A stretch of DNA of 45,486 bases from Deltaproteobacteria bacterium. GTDB lineage: Bacteria > Desulfobacterota > GWC2-55-46. Where the stretch lies: the NCBI GenBank assembly GCA_016213015.1, contig JACRCE010000022.1:1-45486 (forward strand), given 5' to 3'. Numbering within the stretch: position 1 is the first letter of the stretch; each line of letters begins with the position of its first letter. The position numbers were made by a program, and so were the translations under genes. Of the stretch, positions 1 through 6,278 are shown piece after piece. The notes under the pieces are model-generated. The model was not told the origin of the DNA. It did not search any database and saw only the letters and a list, made by a program, of their open reading frames with translations.

Positions 1-266
1 CGGCCGCTTAATTTGTCCTTTTCCATTTCAAGGTCATACCGCGTTTGCAGATTTATCCAGAATCGTTCCGAAAGGCCGAAAAAACGCGATAACCTTAAAG
101 CCGTATCAGGGGTAATTGAACGCTTGCCCTGAACGATTTCATTTATGCGTCTTGCCGACACGCTGATGTCTTTCGCCAATTTATACTGGCTAATCCCCAT
201 AGGTTTAAGAAATTCCTCCATGAGTATCTCACCCGGATGAATCGGCAACGGCTTTCGTTTAATCAT
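1..266 (-). CDS. higA: HigA-type antitoxin (XRE-family HTH), 3' end cut by window
   Basis: Antitoxin and DNA-binding autorepressor of a HigBA module. The reading frame starts at ATG 266 with MIKRKPLPIHPGEIL and runs off the left edge, leaving 88 codons visible. The PxHPGE(I/L)L(x)EEFL start and the following helix-turn-helix (SQYKLAKDISVSARRINEIV, then G-K-R-x-I-T-P-D-T-A-L-R-L) are characteristic of the HigA/VapI branch of XRE proteins; FWINLQ near the end is also a family signature. It lies 11 nt downstream of the higB-like toxin on the same strand, in the toxin-first order normal for higBA. Family members are about 95-105 residues, so only a short tail is missing. Assignment is from motif recognition and gene order. 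Confidence 0.9.
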   Translation of the reverse strand, partial: MIKRKPLPIHPGEILMEEFLKPMGISQYKLAKDISVSARRINEIVQGKRSITPDTALRLSRFFGLSERFWINLQTRYDLEMEKDKLSG

Positions 267-277
267 ATATGCGCCTC

Positions 278-559
278 CTAATGATAGTCGGCGATTTCGA
301 CGTTGTAAGCATCGCCTTCATGCCATCCAAAACATATTCGCCATTGCGCGTTGACGCGAATACTATACAGACCTTTTCTGTCGCCTGATAATTTTTCGAG
401 ATGATTGGAAGGCGGTATTCGCAAATCCTCCAGCGCTTCCGCCGCATCGATGATTTCAAGTTTTCGCCGGACAATCCGTTGTATGACAGGCGGAATCTTC
501 CGAGAAAACTCCCGGTTGAATATCTTTTCCGTTTCCTTGCCGGCGAAGCTTTTAATCAT
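278..559 (-). CDS. higB: HigB/RelE-type mRNA interferase toxin
   Basis: Predicted ribosome-dependent mRNA-cleaving toxin, 93 residues, typical length for HigB. It begins MIKSFAGKETEKIF and ends DAYNVEIADYH, with the conserved LxxPPSNxLExLxGDRxGxYSIRVNxQWRICF core; Arg, His and Tyr residues near the C-terminus are those expected at the RelE-fold active site. The frame stays open 12 codons further upstream to an ATG at 595, but a near-consensus promoter lies inside that stretch, so the ATG at 559 is preferred. The toxin is neutralised by the HigA-like protein encoded 11 nt downstream. The start sits almost exactly at the predicted transcription start and has no Shine-Dalgarno sequence. Confidence 0.9.
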   Translation of the reverse strand: MIKSFAGKETEKIFNREFSRKIPPVIQRIVRRKLEIIDAAEALEDLRIPPSNHLEKLSGDRKGLYSIRVNAQWRICFGWHEGDAYNVEIADYH

Positions 560-566
560 TCTATTG

Positions 567-595
567 ATAATATCGCATGGCGTTATTAATGTCAA
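567..595 (-). promoter_or_regulatory. Sigma-70-type promoter of higBA
   Basis: On the minus strand TTGACA (590-595) and TATTAT (567-572) are separated by exactly 17 nt, close to the ideal sigma-70 promoter. The predicted transcription start is around 559-561, which coincides with the first base of the higB ATG at 559, so the mRNA would be leaderless or nearly so. Confidence 0.75.
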
Positions 596-655
596 AAGGA
601 CGTTTATCGAACGGGTTCATAGGCGCCATCCATATTTTTCCCGCCGGCAAATAAA

Positions 656-683
656 CAAAGGCCGGTCTCTAAACCGGCCTTTG
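656..683 (-). terminator. Rho-independent terminator after the cyclophilin operon
   Basis: An 11-bp perfect stem (CAAAGGCCGGT paired with ACCGGCCTTTG) with a 6-nt loop, followed on the minus strand by TTTATTT. It lies 14 bp past the stop codon of the cyclophilin gene and ends the HAMP protein-nuclease-cyclophilin transcript. Confidence 0.8.
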
Positions 684-697
684 TCTTGCGGATAATC

Positions 698-1291
698 TTA
701 CTTCCCCTCGCCGGTTATCTTCACCTTCATCTCTATGCGTTCGCTGGGCAGGTCGTTGGAGTTTCTTGGCTGACCTACTATCTTGTCGGCCACGTCCATC
801 CCGCTTTCCACCTCTCCGAAGACCGTATACTGCCTGTCAAGGAAAAAAGAGTCCTTGACCACGATAAAGAACTGGGAGCCCGCGCTGTCCGGGTGTTGGA
901 CGCGCGCCATTGATAGTATGCCCCTCTTGTGCTGTTTGGCGTTGAACTCGGCCTTGACGTTATGTCCCGGGCCGCCCTGTCCGTAGGTTGCCGTGTTCGG
1001 CCCCTTTGTGTTCGGGTCCCCGCCCTGTATCATAAAACCCGGTATGACCCTGTGGAATATGGTGCCGTCGTAGAAGCCCTTTTTCGCAAGCTCTACGAAG
1101 TTCTCCACATGTTTCGGCGCGACGTCCGGGAAAAATTTGATGGTTATGTTCCCGTACTTTGTTTCGATTATTGCCTTTACGTTGTTTGAATCAGCCACCT
1201 TTTTATCTCCTCCTGACGCCGTTGTTATTTGTACGAATGTAAAAAGAAACATTACGAGCATTACGGCTGAAACATACTGGACTGTTTTCAC
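698..1291 (-). CDS. Secreted cyclophilin-type peptidyl-prolyl cis-trans isomerase
   Basis: Catalyses proline cis-trans isomerisation, probably in the periplasm. 197 residues: an N-terminal signal peptide (hydrophobic residues about 5-25, ending ITTASGG) followed by a cyclophilin domain. Family signatures visible are GFYDGTIFHRVIPGFMIQGG (catalytic Arg in FHRV, then FMIQGGDP), AGSQFFI and the LDxxYTVFGEV segment. The start is GTG at 1291; a GGGAGG Shine-Dalgarno sequence lies upstream and the GTGA overlaps the stop codon of the upstream nuclease gene by 4 nt, indicating translational coupling. It is the last gene of a three-gene minus-strand operon and is followed by a clear terminator. Annotation as a cyclophilin is secure; the client proteins are unknown. 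Confidence 0.95.
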   Translation of the reverse strand: MKTVQYVSAVMLVMFLFTFVQITTASGGDKKVADSNNVKAIIETKYGNITIKFFPDVAPKHVENFVELAKKGFYDGTIFHRVIPGFMIQGGDPNTKGPNTATYGQGGPGHNVKAEFNAKQHKRGILSMARVQHPDSAGSQFFIVVKDSFFLDRQYTVFGEVESGMDVADKIVGQPRNSNDLPSERIEMKVKITGEGK

Positions 1292-1770
1292 CTTTCGGCC
1301 TCCCGTTTTTTATTGCCTCCCTTGACCGCCCACATCCCAAGCCGCTTTTTCCTTGCCTCAGCCTCAAGCGCCTTGTATCTGTCCGCCACCTTCAAACCGC
1401 ATGGAGGTATTATCAATGCTTTTGCCAGACCTTCCTTTACGAGCGTCTCATTCACCGAGACGTTCGAGACAAGGACGTCGGCAAGTAGCCTGCCGTACTT
1501 GTCGGTTCGCTCGGAGGCGCATATCTCAAGGGTTATGGAAACGCCCGATACAAGTTCCCTGTTGCGTCTTTTCGCCATGCCATAGAACGGCTCGCCTCTC
1601 TCCGGCGTGTCTATGCCCACGTATCTGACATGCTCTCCGGTCTGTAATATTATCGTGTCTCCGTCAACGATCCGTCTCACGCTGGCATTGACGACCTCTT
1701 GAGCAAACGCCCGGTCAAGACAGGCGCACAATGCGAGCAACACGACAACCCCTATGACACGCGCTACCAT
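1288..1770 (-). CDS. Secreted thermonuclease-family (SNase-like) nuclease
   Basis: 160-residue protein with an N-terminal signal sequence (about residues 1-23, ending RAFAQE) and one staphylococcal-nuclease-like domain. Seen directly: VxRIVDGDTIxL (metal-binding Asp), RYVGIDTPE, an AKRRNRELV helix, DKYGRLLADV (catalytic Arg region) and a LVKEGLAKAL helix; the C-terminus LGMW followed by a basic tail is usual in this family. It presumably degrades nucleic acids in the periplasm or outside the cell. ATG at 1770 overlaps the upstream membrane-protein gene by 7 nt and the downstream cyclophilin gene by 4 nt, so the three are co-translated. Calcium dependence is known for the family but cannot be shown here. 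Confidence 0.92.
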   Translation of the reverse strand: MVARVIGVVVLLALCACLDRAFAQEVVNASVRRIVDGDTIILQTGEHVRYVGIDTPERGEPFYGMAKRRNRELVSGVSITLEICASERTDKYGRLLADVLVSNVSVNETLVKEGLAKALIIPPCGLKVADRYKALEAEARKKRLGMWAVKGGNKKREAER

Positions 1771-2306
1771 TTTTCCCTGAACTCATGTATATGTTGCCTG
1801 AGAGAGGCGATCTCATCCTTGAGCCTCGCGCAGTCGAAACTCTCCTTGGAAAGCTCGGCCCCGAGCTCATCGAGTTTTTTTGAGACCGTGCTGTTCAGGA
1901 TATTATAGTCCTTGCTCATATTCTCGAAGTTTGCGATGAATTCGTTGGCGTAGCCGACGAAGTTCTTTACGTGGAGATCGTCGTTTGCGCGGGTGGTGAT
2001 GCGCCGCGAGAGTTCGCCCTTTGATATGAGTTTCATCTCATACTCTATGCGTTTGAAAGGCCCGATGAGCCTGTGTGTAAAAAAAACGGAAAGCAAAAGC
2101 ACGATCACCACATAACCGAGCACGAGAAAAAAACCGAGAAAAGCCGCATGTAAACCGTAATGAGTTATAAGCGCCGCTGACAGGGCCTGAAGAAATATCC
2201 CGGACACAAGCGCTATGATAGTCAACAACGCAATGGTGAATTGAAGCTCCCTTGCGCTGAAACACCTCTGTATGACAGCGCGCTTTATGTCGCTTTGTTT
2301 GTCCAC
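1764..2306 (-). CDS. HAMP-domain inner-membrane protein without an output domain
   Basis: About 180 residues. Two hydrophobic segments (roughly residues 22-45 and 53-77 from the chosen start) are followed by a HAMP-like linker (HRLIGPFKRIEYEMKLISKGELSRRI) and a C-terminal coiled coil. There is no kinase, cyclase or chemoreceptor domain, so it may be a stand-alone signalling or assembly partner; its function is unknown. The frame is open to GTG 2336 and ATG 2327, but a strong promoter overlaps those codons, so GTG 2306, preceded by AGGGG, is the preferred start. It is the first gene of the operon with the secreted nuclease and cyclophilin (7-nt overlap with the nuclease). Confidence 0.7.
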   Translation of the reverse strand: MDKQSDIKRAVIQRCFSARELQFTIALLTIIALVSGIFLQALSAALITHYGLHAAFLGFFLVLGYVVIVLLLSVFFTHRLIGPFKRIEYEMKLISKGELSRRITTRANDDLHVKNFVGYANEFIANFENMSKDYNILNSTVSKKLDELGAELSKESFDCARLKDEIASLRQHIHEFREKW

Positions 2307-2313
2307 GCCCCTA

Positions 2314-2343
2314 ATAGTACATTCCATGAGATGCACTTGTCAA
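2314..2343 (-). promoter_or_regulatory. Sigma-70-type promoter of the HAMP protein-nuclease-cyclophilin operon
   Basis: On the minus strand TTGACA (2338-2343) and TACTAT (2314-2319) are 18 nt apart. The predicted transcription start (about 2306-2308) falls at or just before GTG 2306, so upstream in-frame ATG/GTG codons at 2327 and 2336 would not be in the mRNA. Confidence 0.65.
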
Positions 2344-2369
2344 GGGTAAGCGGATTAACAATGAATCGT

Positions 2370-2420
2370 GTCCGTTGACCGTGTAAAAACGAATTCTTTA
2401 CGGAGCACGGTTCACGGCCT
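2370..2420. repeat. Copy 1 of an ACCGTGAACCGTG-type intergenic palindrome
   Basis: An imperfect inverted repeat built from CGTTGACCGTG and CACGGTTCACGGCC around an AT-rich centre. Its reverse complement shares the centre and one arm with the copy at 32081-32148; a third, more diverged copy is at 8516-8602. All three lie between genes. Confidence 0.6.
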
Positions 2421-2505
2421 TCAAGGCATTATTACCTTGACTACGCAACGGCCTCAACTTAATATATTATAAATTCGTATCATCCTTACGCTGGAGGTCA
2501 TTGTC

Positions 2506-2706
2506 ATGAGGGCAAAGATTGTCCGCATAAATAAAGGCTCCGAGGCCGTCGTGTTGCCTGAAGAGTATCTCAGATACTTAGAGCTTATACCGGGCGCCGA
2601 GGTCGAACTGCTTCTCGACAAGAAGAAAAAATGGATCGTCATTCGTCCCATGCACGGGGAGGACTTTCTCGAACACTTCAAGAACACCATGGAAACAATG
2701 GCATGA
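2506..2706 (+). CDS. AbrB/MazE-like small DNA-binding protein
   Basis: 66-residue protein with the swapped-hairpin AbrB/SpoVT fold signature: MRAKIVRINKGSEAVVLPEEYLRYLELIPGAEVELLLD, i.e. a strand, a V-L-P-E-E-Y-L turn, then G-x-E-V-E-L and a final strand (WIVIRP). Such proteins are DNA-binding antitoxins or transition-state regulators. ATG 2506 has a good Shine-Dalgarno sequence (GGAGG, 9 nt upstream) and an AT-rich TATTATAAAT stretch lies upstream as a possible -10 region. Its stop codon overlaps the next start (ATGA, 2703-2706), so it is translationally coupled to the cupin-like gene. No recognised MazF/VapC toxin is adjacent, so it is probably not a classical toxin-antitoxin pair. Confidence 0.8.
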   Translation: MRAKIVRINKGSEAVVLPEEYLRYLELIPGAEVELLLDKKKKWIVIRPMHGEDFLEHFKNTMETMA

Positions 2707-3158
2707 AGATATACCGGCTTTCCCAACTTGCGGCCGATACGCCCGGCGGAGAATACCGCCTCGGCAGTAATGAACTGAAGATGGAGGAGTTTACGTTGCT
2801 ATACGGCGCGCTGAGACCGCATGAGGCGGGCAGGAAGATTATCCCGTCCAGCGGGGCCGGCGTAGTATGCGTGATAAAAGGCAGTATCAACGTCAAATGC
2901 GGCAGAACGTCGTTCTCGGCGATATCAGGTTCGGCATTCCCGATAAACAACGGGCAGGAGTGCGTCTTTGACAATGTATACGACACCGAAGCCGCTTACA
3001 TCATCGCCAATGGCAAAGCAGGCGCGTCTGTAACGGCCGATGCCGCGGAAAAGGCGGCCGCCGGACAGCCGGAAAACGAACCAGCCGCTATAAAAGAGCC
3101 ACAGGCGATACGGGATGAATCCGAGTATATCATTACAAAAGACGAAGCGATTTCTTGA
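2703..3158 (+). CDS. Small cupin-like protein coupled to the AbrB-like gene
   Basis: 151 residues starting at ATG 2703, inside the stop of the AbrB-like gene. Residues about 25-105 look like a cupin-type beta barrel used as a sensor: LRPHEAGRKIIPSSGAGVVCVIKGSINVKCG, then SGSAFPINNGQECVFDNVYDTEAAYIIA. The last 45 residues are Ala/Glu-rich, low-complexity and probably disordered, ending SEYIITKDEAIS. The canonical cupin metal-binding histidines are not obvious, so any ligand is unknown. No signal peptide. A terminator-like hairpin begins at the stop codon. Cupin assignment is fold-level inference from the strand and turn pattern, not from a strong motif. Confidence 0.6.
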   Translation: MKIYRLSQLAADTPGGEYRLGSNELKMEEFTLLYGALRPHEAGRKIIPSSGAGVVCVIKGSINVKCGRTSFSAISGSAFPINNGQECVFDNVYDTEAAYIIANGKAGASVTADAAEKAAAGQPENEPAAIKEPQAIRDESEYIITKDEAIS

Positions 3159-3208
3159 AAAGGCAGCCCTGCGCGCGCTATTAAAGTTTTTTGGGCCTGC
3201 CTTTTTTT
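3158..3208 (+). terminator. Probable terminator after the cupin-like gene
   Basis: AAAAGGCAG (3158-3166) pairs with CTGCCTTTT (3197-3205), extended by CCC/GGG, followed by a T-run to 3208. The loop is long (over 20 nt) and contains the first copy of a direct repeat that recurs at 3269. Confidence 0.55.
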
Positions 3209-3291
3209 CAAAAAAGGGCGCTTGCCGCGCGGGCAATATGAGTTTTCGTCAACCTTGGTGTTAGTTCCCTATTAAAGTTCTTTGGCCTGCC
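3178..3291 (+). repeat. Two direct copies of a CTATTAAAGTT..TTTGG.CCTGCC motif
   Basis: The motif is at 3178-3201 and again at 3269-3291 with small differences. Both lie in the 487-bp gap between the cupin-like gene and the receiver-HD-GYP gene. No coding potential is visible in between. Confidence 0.6.
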
Positions 3292-3360
3292 GCTGGCTAG
3301 GCCGCAAAGGCTCGGCCTACCCCCGGCAAGGAATTGCTCATTTTGAAACCACGTCTTATC

Positions 3361-3432
3361 GCGCCCAGCACCACTTTGCAATGCGATACTTGTCAAACGA
3401 TACGCTTTGTGGCAAGAAGTGGTGCTGGGCGC
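3361..3432. repeat. Stand-alone copy of the CCCAGCACCACTT hairpin repeat
   Basis: A 15-bp perfect inverted repeat (3361-3375 with 3418-3432, arm GCGCCCAGCACCACT) around a 42-nt centre. The same arm forms the core of two larger elements at 11079-11418 and 24540-24719; here it lacks their outer TTGCTGAAAAA ends. Confidence 0.85.
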
Positions 3433-3468
3433 GAGTCGCCGTGTAACCGGTCTTTCAAGAAAGGCGGG

Positions 3469-3496
3469 TTGACATCAATAATTTTTCGTGTAGACT
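3469..3496 (+). promoter_or_regulatory. Probable promoter of the receiver-HD-GYP gene
   Basis: TTGACA (3469-3474), 16-nt spacer, TAGACT (3491-3496). This gives a leader of about 140 nt before the ATG at 3646. I see no recognisable riboswitch in that leader. Confidence 0.5.
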
Positions 3497-3645
3497 TACG
3501 AATGTAACAGGCAGGACAAACTTCAACGGCCCGCATCAAGTCAGTCTCCTCTCGTTTGTCTCATCCAAAGCTTCTTCGTTTTCTCTTCCTACGGGCGGGC
3601 CAAACAACACGCATCCGCGTACCCGCGGTCATATACAGGAGAGGC

Positions 3646-4743
3646 ATGTCAAACGCAAAGACGCACAGGATACTGGCCGTTGACGATCAAAAGGTCTTCA
3701 TCAGGGCGTTTGAAACATTGCTCAAAAAACAGGGCTATGACTTCATATCCGCTTCCAACGGCGAGGACGGCATAATAAAGGCCGGCAAATACATGCCCGA
3801 TCTTATACTCCTCGACCTTGTCATGCCGGACATGGACGGACGCGAGGTTTGCAGGGCGCTTAAAAAAGACCCTAAGACGTGGAACATACCGATAATAATG
3901 CTTACCTCCTCGGAGGAGCACAGCGAGCGCCTTGCCGCGCTCGAGGCCGGCGTAAGCGATTTTTTGAACAAACCCTTCGACAATGAAGAACTTCTGCTCA
4001 GGACGAGAAACCTCCTTAGATTAAAGGAGTACGAAGACTTTTTGAAGGAATACCACGTTCGTCTCGACGAACAGGTGCAAAAAAGGACGGCAGAGATCGT
4101 AAAGGCCAACAAGGAACTGATTGAATCGAAGCTCGCGCTCAAGGACGGCTACGTGGACACCGTGCACAAACTTACGAGGATTGCCGAATACAAGGATCAG
4201 GAGACCGCGACCCACATCAAGCGCGTAGGACACCTGTGCTCCTGTCTTGCCGTCAACTTGGGCTGGGATGACGACGCCGTTGAGACGATATTCTATGCAA
4301 GCCCCATGCACGACATAGGCAAGGTAGCCATACCGTCGGACATACTCTTGAAACCCGGCGCGCTCATGCCCGAGGAGTTCGCCCTCATGAAGACGCACAC
4401 CACGGTCGGCGGCAGCATACTTAAAAATTCGAGGTCGCTGATACTCCAGATGGCCGAATGGATAGCCTATAACCACCATGAGAGATGGGACGGGAGCGGC
4501 TACCCGGAAGGACGCTCAGGGGAGGACATCCCGCTCGAAGCGGCGATAATGAACCTCGTCGATCAGTACGACGCCCTGAGAAGCGAGCGTCCCTACAAAC
4601 TCTCTTTGACTCACGAAAAGGTCTTCAACATAATAACCGAGGGAGACGGGAGGACATTGCCCGCGCATTTCAATCCGCGCCTGCTTGAGGTTTTCAAGGA
4701 CACGCATGAGGAGTTCAACAAGACTTATGAGGCCAACTCTTGA
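3646..4743 (+). CDS. Response regulator with HD-GYP c-di-GMP phosphodiesterase domain
   Basis: 365 residues. Residues about 8-125 form a receiver domain (VDDQ acidic pocket, phosphoacceptor Asp57 in LLDLVMP, MLTSS, Lys in FLNKPF). A coiled-coil linker (about 130-170) leads to an HD-GYP domain (about 175-350) with intact catalytic motifs MHDIGKVAIP, KTHTTVGG, NHHERWDGSGYP and VDQYDAL. HD-GYP enzymes hydrolyse c-di-GMP, usually to GMP, so phosphorylation probably controls c-di-GMP breakdown. An in-frame extension to 3556 exists, but ATG 3646 has a clear GGAGAGG Shine-Dalgarno and matches the usual receiver start. No cognate kinase is adjacent. Its 3' end overlaps the convergent DUF218 gene by 29 bp. 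Confidence 0.95.
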   Translation: MSNAKTHRILAVDDQKVFIRAFETLLKKQGYDFISASNGEDGIIKAGKYMPDLILLDLVMPDMDGREVCRALKKDPKTWNIPIIMLTSSEEHSERLAALEAGVSDFLNKPFDNEELLLRTRNLLRLKEYEDFLKEYHVRLDEQVQKRTAEIVKANKELIESKLALKDGYVDTVHKLTRIAEYKDQETATHIKRVGHLCSCLAVNLGWDDDAVETIFYASPMHDIGKVAIPSDILLKPGALMPEEFALMKTHTTVGGSILKNSRSLILQMAEWIAYNHHERWDGSGYPEGRSGEDIPLEAAIMNLVDQYDALRSERPYKLSLTHEKVFNIITEGDGRTLPAHFNPRLLEVFKDTHEEFNKTYEANS

Positions 4744-5353
4744 CGGCGTTTGAGGCGAAATTGGAGGTTAGTTGCCGGGTCTCGAATATCTTAAACCACC
4801 AGTACTTCAAGAATTCGCTGGACGTCAGCAACAGCGCGTCAAGGTTCCAGATGTCGTTTTCGTCATAGTTGGGGGTTGCGACACGCCGGTAGATGATGCT
4901 GACGTCTGAAGGCATGACGCGGTCGAATATCGTCCGCGCCCTTTTCAGATGATATCCCGACGTTACAAGCACCATGCTTTTCAAGCCTCGCTCGTTCATT
5001 AACTTTCCGACCTCGACGGCGTTGAGATGTGTGCTCGTCGAATTTTTCTCAAGTATGATCCTTCCGCGAATTTCAGCCGAGAGCTTGCTCGCGGCGAATA
5101 TGGAATCAACGGACGCGGCCCGGTCAACGCCGCTCAGGATTAGAATATCCCCTGCCCCGCTCCTCAGGAGTTTGATGCCCTCCTCGGCCCTGCCCCGCCC
5201 GCCGGTTAGCACGACTATTGCGTCCGCGCGCCCGGCCGCAACGGACGCGCCGCTCTCCGGCCCCGACGCGGCATAGTCGGCCAGCAGGTAAAGGAACCCG
5301 GCGATCGAGAGGATGACTGCCGCAAGAAGCGGATATATGAACCTCGGCCTCAA
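4715..5353 (-). CDS. DUF218/YdcF-like membrane-anchored protein
   Basis: 212 residues with an N-terminal membrane anchor (about residues 7-27) and a DUF218 domain: ADAIVVLTGGRGRAEEGIKLLRSG, ILILSGV, LEKNSTSTHLNAVEVG and MVLVTSGYHLKRARTIF. Members (YdcF, SanA, ElyC) act in cell-envelope metabolism, and some bind nucleotide-like ligands; a specific substrate cannot be assigned. The start is TTG at 5353, preceded by AAAGGGG; no better in-frame start precedes the membrane anchor. The gene is convergent with the HD-GYP gene (29-bp overlap at 4715-4743), so read-through of either would produce antisense RNA. It is divergent from rpmB. Confidence 0.85.
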   Translation of the reverse strand: MRPRFIYPLLAAVILSIAGFLYLLADYAASGPESGASVAAGRADAIVVLTGGRGRAEEGIKLLRSGAGDILILSGVDRAASVDSIFAASKLSAEIRGRIILEKNSTSTHLNAVEVGKLMNERGLKSMVLVTSGYHLKRARTIFDRVMPSDVSIIYRRVATPNYDENDIWNLDALLLTSSEFLKYWWFKIFETRQLTSNFASNAVKSWPHKSC

Positions 5354-5392
5354 ACTCGAACCCCTTTCTTCTCAGCCGGATTAATAAAATGC

Positions 5393-5421
5393 TTGCAACG
5401 TTCAAGCGCCTGTGTTATATA
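5393..5421 (+). promoter_or_regulatory. Probable promoter of rpmB
   Basis: TTGCAA (5393-5398), 17-nt spacer, TATATA (5416-5421) in an AT-rich tract. The leader to the ATG at 5470 would be about 42 nt and contains a CTGGAGG Shine-Dalgarno sequence. Confidence 0.45.
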
Positions 5422-5469
5422 AATTGATTATATTTTGTGCGAAAAAAAACGGCACTGGAGGCAACTGTC

Positions 5470-5661
5470 ATGGCGGCAAAATGCGATATATGCGGAAAAG
5501 GCCCTTCAAGCGGCCACAACGTAAGCCACGCAAACAACAAGACAAAGAGAAGGTGGAACGTTAATCTTCAAACGGTGCGTACCGCGCAGGGTGGCATGAC
5601 GAAAAAGATTCGCGCCTGCACGAGGTGCATCCGCTCCGGCTCCGTCGGGAAAGCCGCCTGA
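5470..5661 (+). CDS. rpmB: 50S ribosomal protein L28
   Basis: Structural protein of the large ribosomal subunit, 63 residues. It shows the family hallmark CxxCGKGPxxGxNVSHAxNKTKRRWxxNLQ near the N-terminus and [10 protein letters not shown] near the C-terminus. The two Cys pairs (CDIC and CTRC) make this the zinc-ribbon 'C+' form, which many bacteria replace with a cysteine-free paralogue under zinc limitation. ATG 5470 follows a strong Shine-Dalgarno (GGAGG). It appears monocistronic; a hairpin repeat begins 21 bp after the stop. Confidence 0.98.
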   Translation: MAAKCDICGKGPSSGHNVSHANNKTKRRWNVNLQTVRTAQGGMTKKIRACTRCIRSGSVGKAA

Positions 5662-5682
5662 TCAGCCGTATGGGGCAAGCAT

Positions 5683-5816
5683 CGGGGTCAGGTCTACTTT
5701 CTTGCAAGGAACGCCTTGATGACCCTCGTTGTAGGATATTCTATGCGTAACGGGCGGCAGATGGAAGAAATATTCCACAATCCATCTGTGATGTCAAGAA
5801 AGTAGACCTGACCCCG
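5683..5816. repeat. Inverted-repeat element with 22-bp perfect ends, 134 bp
   Basis: CGGGGTCAGGTCTACTTTCTTG (5683-5704) is perfectly complementary to 5795-5816. The 90-bp interior has no open frame of note. The right end touches the ridA stop codon at 5817. In my recollection GGGGTCAGGTCTAC-type palindromes in related genomes flank REP-associated Y1 transposase genes; here the transposase is absent, so this would be a solo, non-autonomous copy. The link to such transposases is inference. Confidence 0.8.
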
Positions 5817-6197
5817 CTACACCATCGCTATGAGGTCTATTTCCACCTCCACGCCTTTTGGAAGATTGCTTACCTCGATGGTTGATCTTGCGGGGTAAGG
5901 GGGCATGAAGAACTCGGCGTAGACCTTGTTCATCGCGGCAAAATGCGTAATGTCCTTGAGATAGACCGTTGCCTTTACCACGTCCTTGAAGCCGGCTCCT
6001 GCGGCCTCAAGCACTGCATTGGCGTTTTTCAACACCTGTCTTGTCTGCGCGGCCGCATCCCCCTTTATCGGTTCGCCGGATACCGGGTCAATGGGTATCT
6101 GTCCCGACAGAAACAGCATGGCCCCGCTTCTCACGGCCTGCGAATACGGGCCAACGGCGGCCGGCGCGTCAACGCTTTTAATCTCCTTCTTTTCCAT
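5817..6197 (-). CDS. ridA: RidA-family enamine/imine deaminase
   Basis: 126 residues, normal length for the YjgF/YER057c/UK114 family. RidA hydrolyses reactive enamine/imine intermediates released by PLP enzymes to keto acids and ammonia. Signatures seen: A(P)AAVGPYSQAVRSG, LFLSGQIPIDP, QTRQVLKNANAVLEAAG, VVKATVYLKDI and the active-site region PARSTIEVSNLPKGVEVEIDLIAMV (substrate-binding Arg in PxRST, catalytic-site Glu near the C-terminus). Start ATG 6197 has a consensus AAGGAGA Shine-Dalgarno. It lies downstream of rel on the same strand, 81 bp away, and may share its transcript. Confidence 0.96.
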   Translation of the reverse strand: MEKKEIKSVDAPAAVGPYSQAVRSGAMLFLSGQIPIDPVSGEPIKGDAAAQTRQVLKNANAVLEAAGAGFKDVVKATVYLKDITHFAAMNKVYAEFFMPPYPARSTIEVSNLPKGVEVEIDLIAMV

Positions 6198-6278
6198 TTC
6201 ATCTCTCCTTGATATGTAATTGGAGCCCCCTCACCCTGCCCTCTCCCACAAGGGGAGAGGGGAAAAAGGTGTTGTCCA

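Noticed and set aside
3361-3432. Riboswitch or CRISPR-like repeat in the 3.2-3.6 kb gap
   Set aside because: The inverted repeat recurs inside mobile elements at 11.3 and 24.6 kb, has no regular spacer pattern, and matches no riboswitch core I can recognise.
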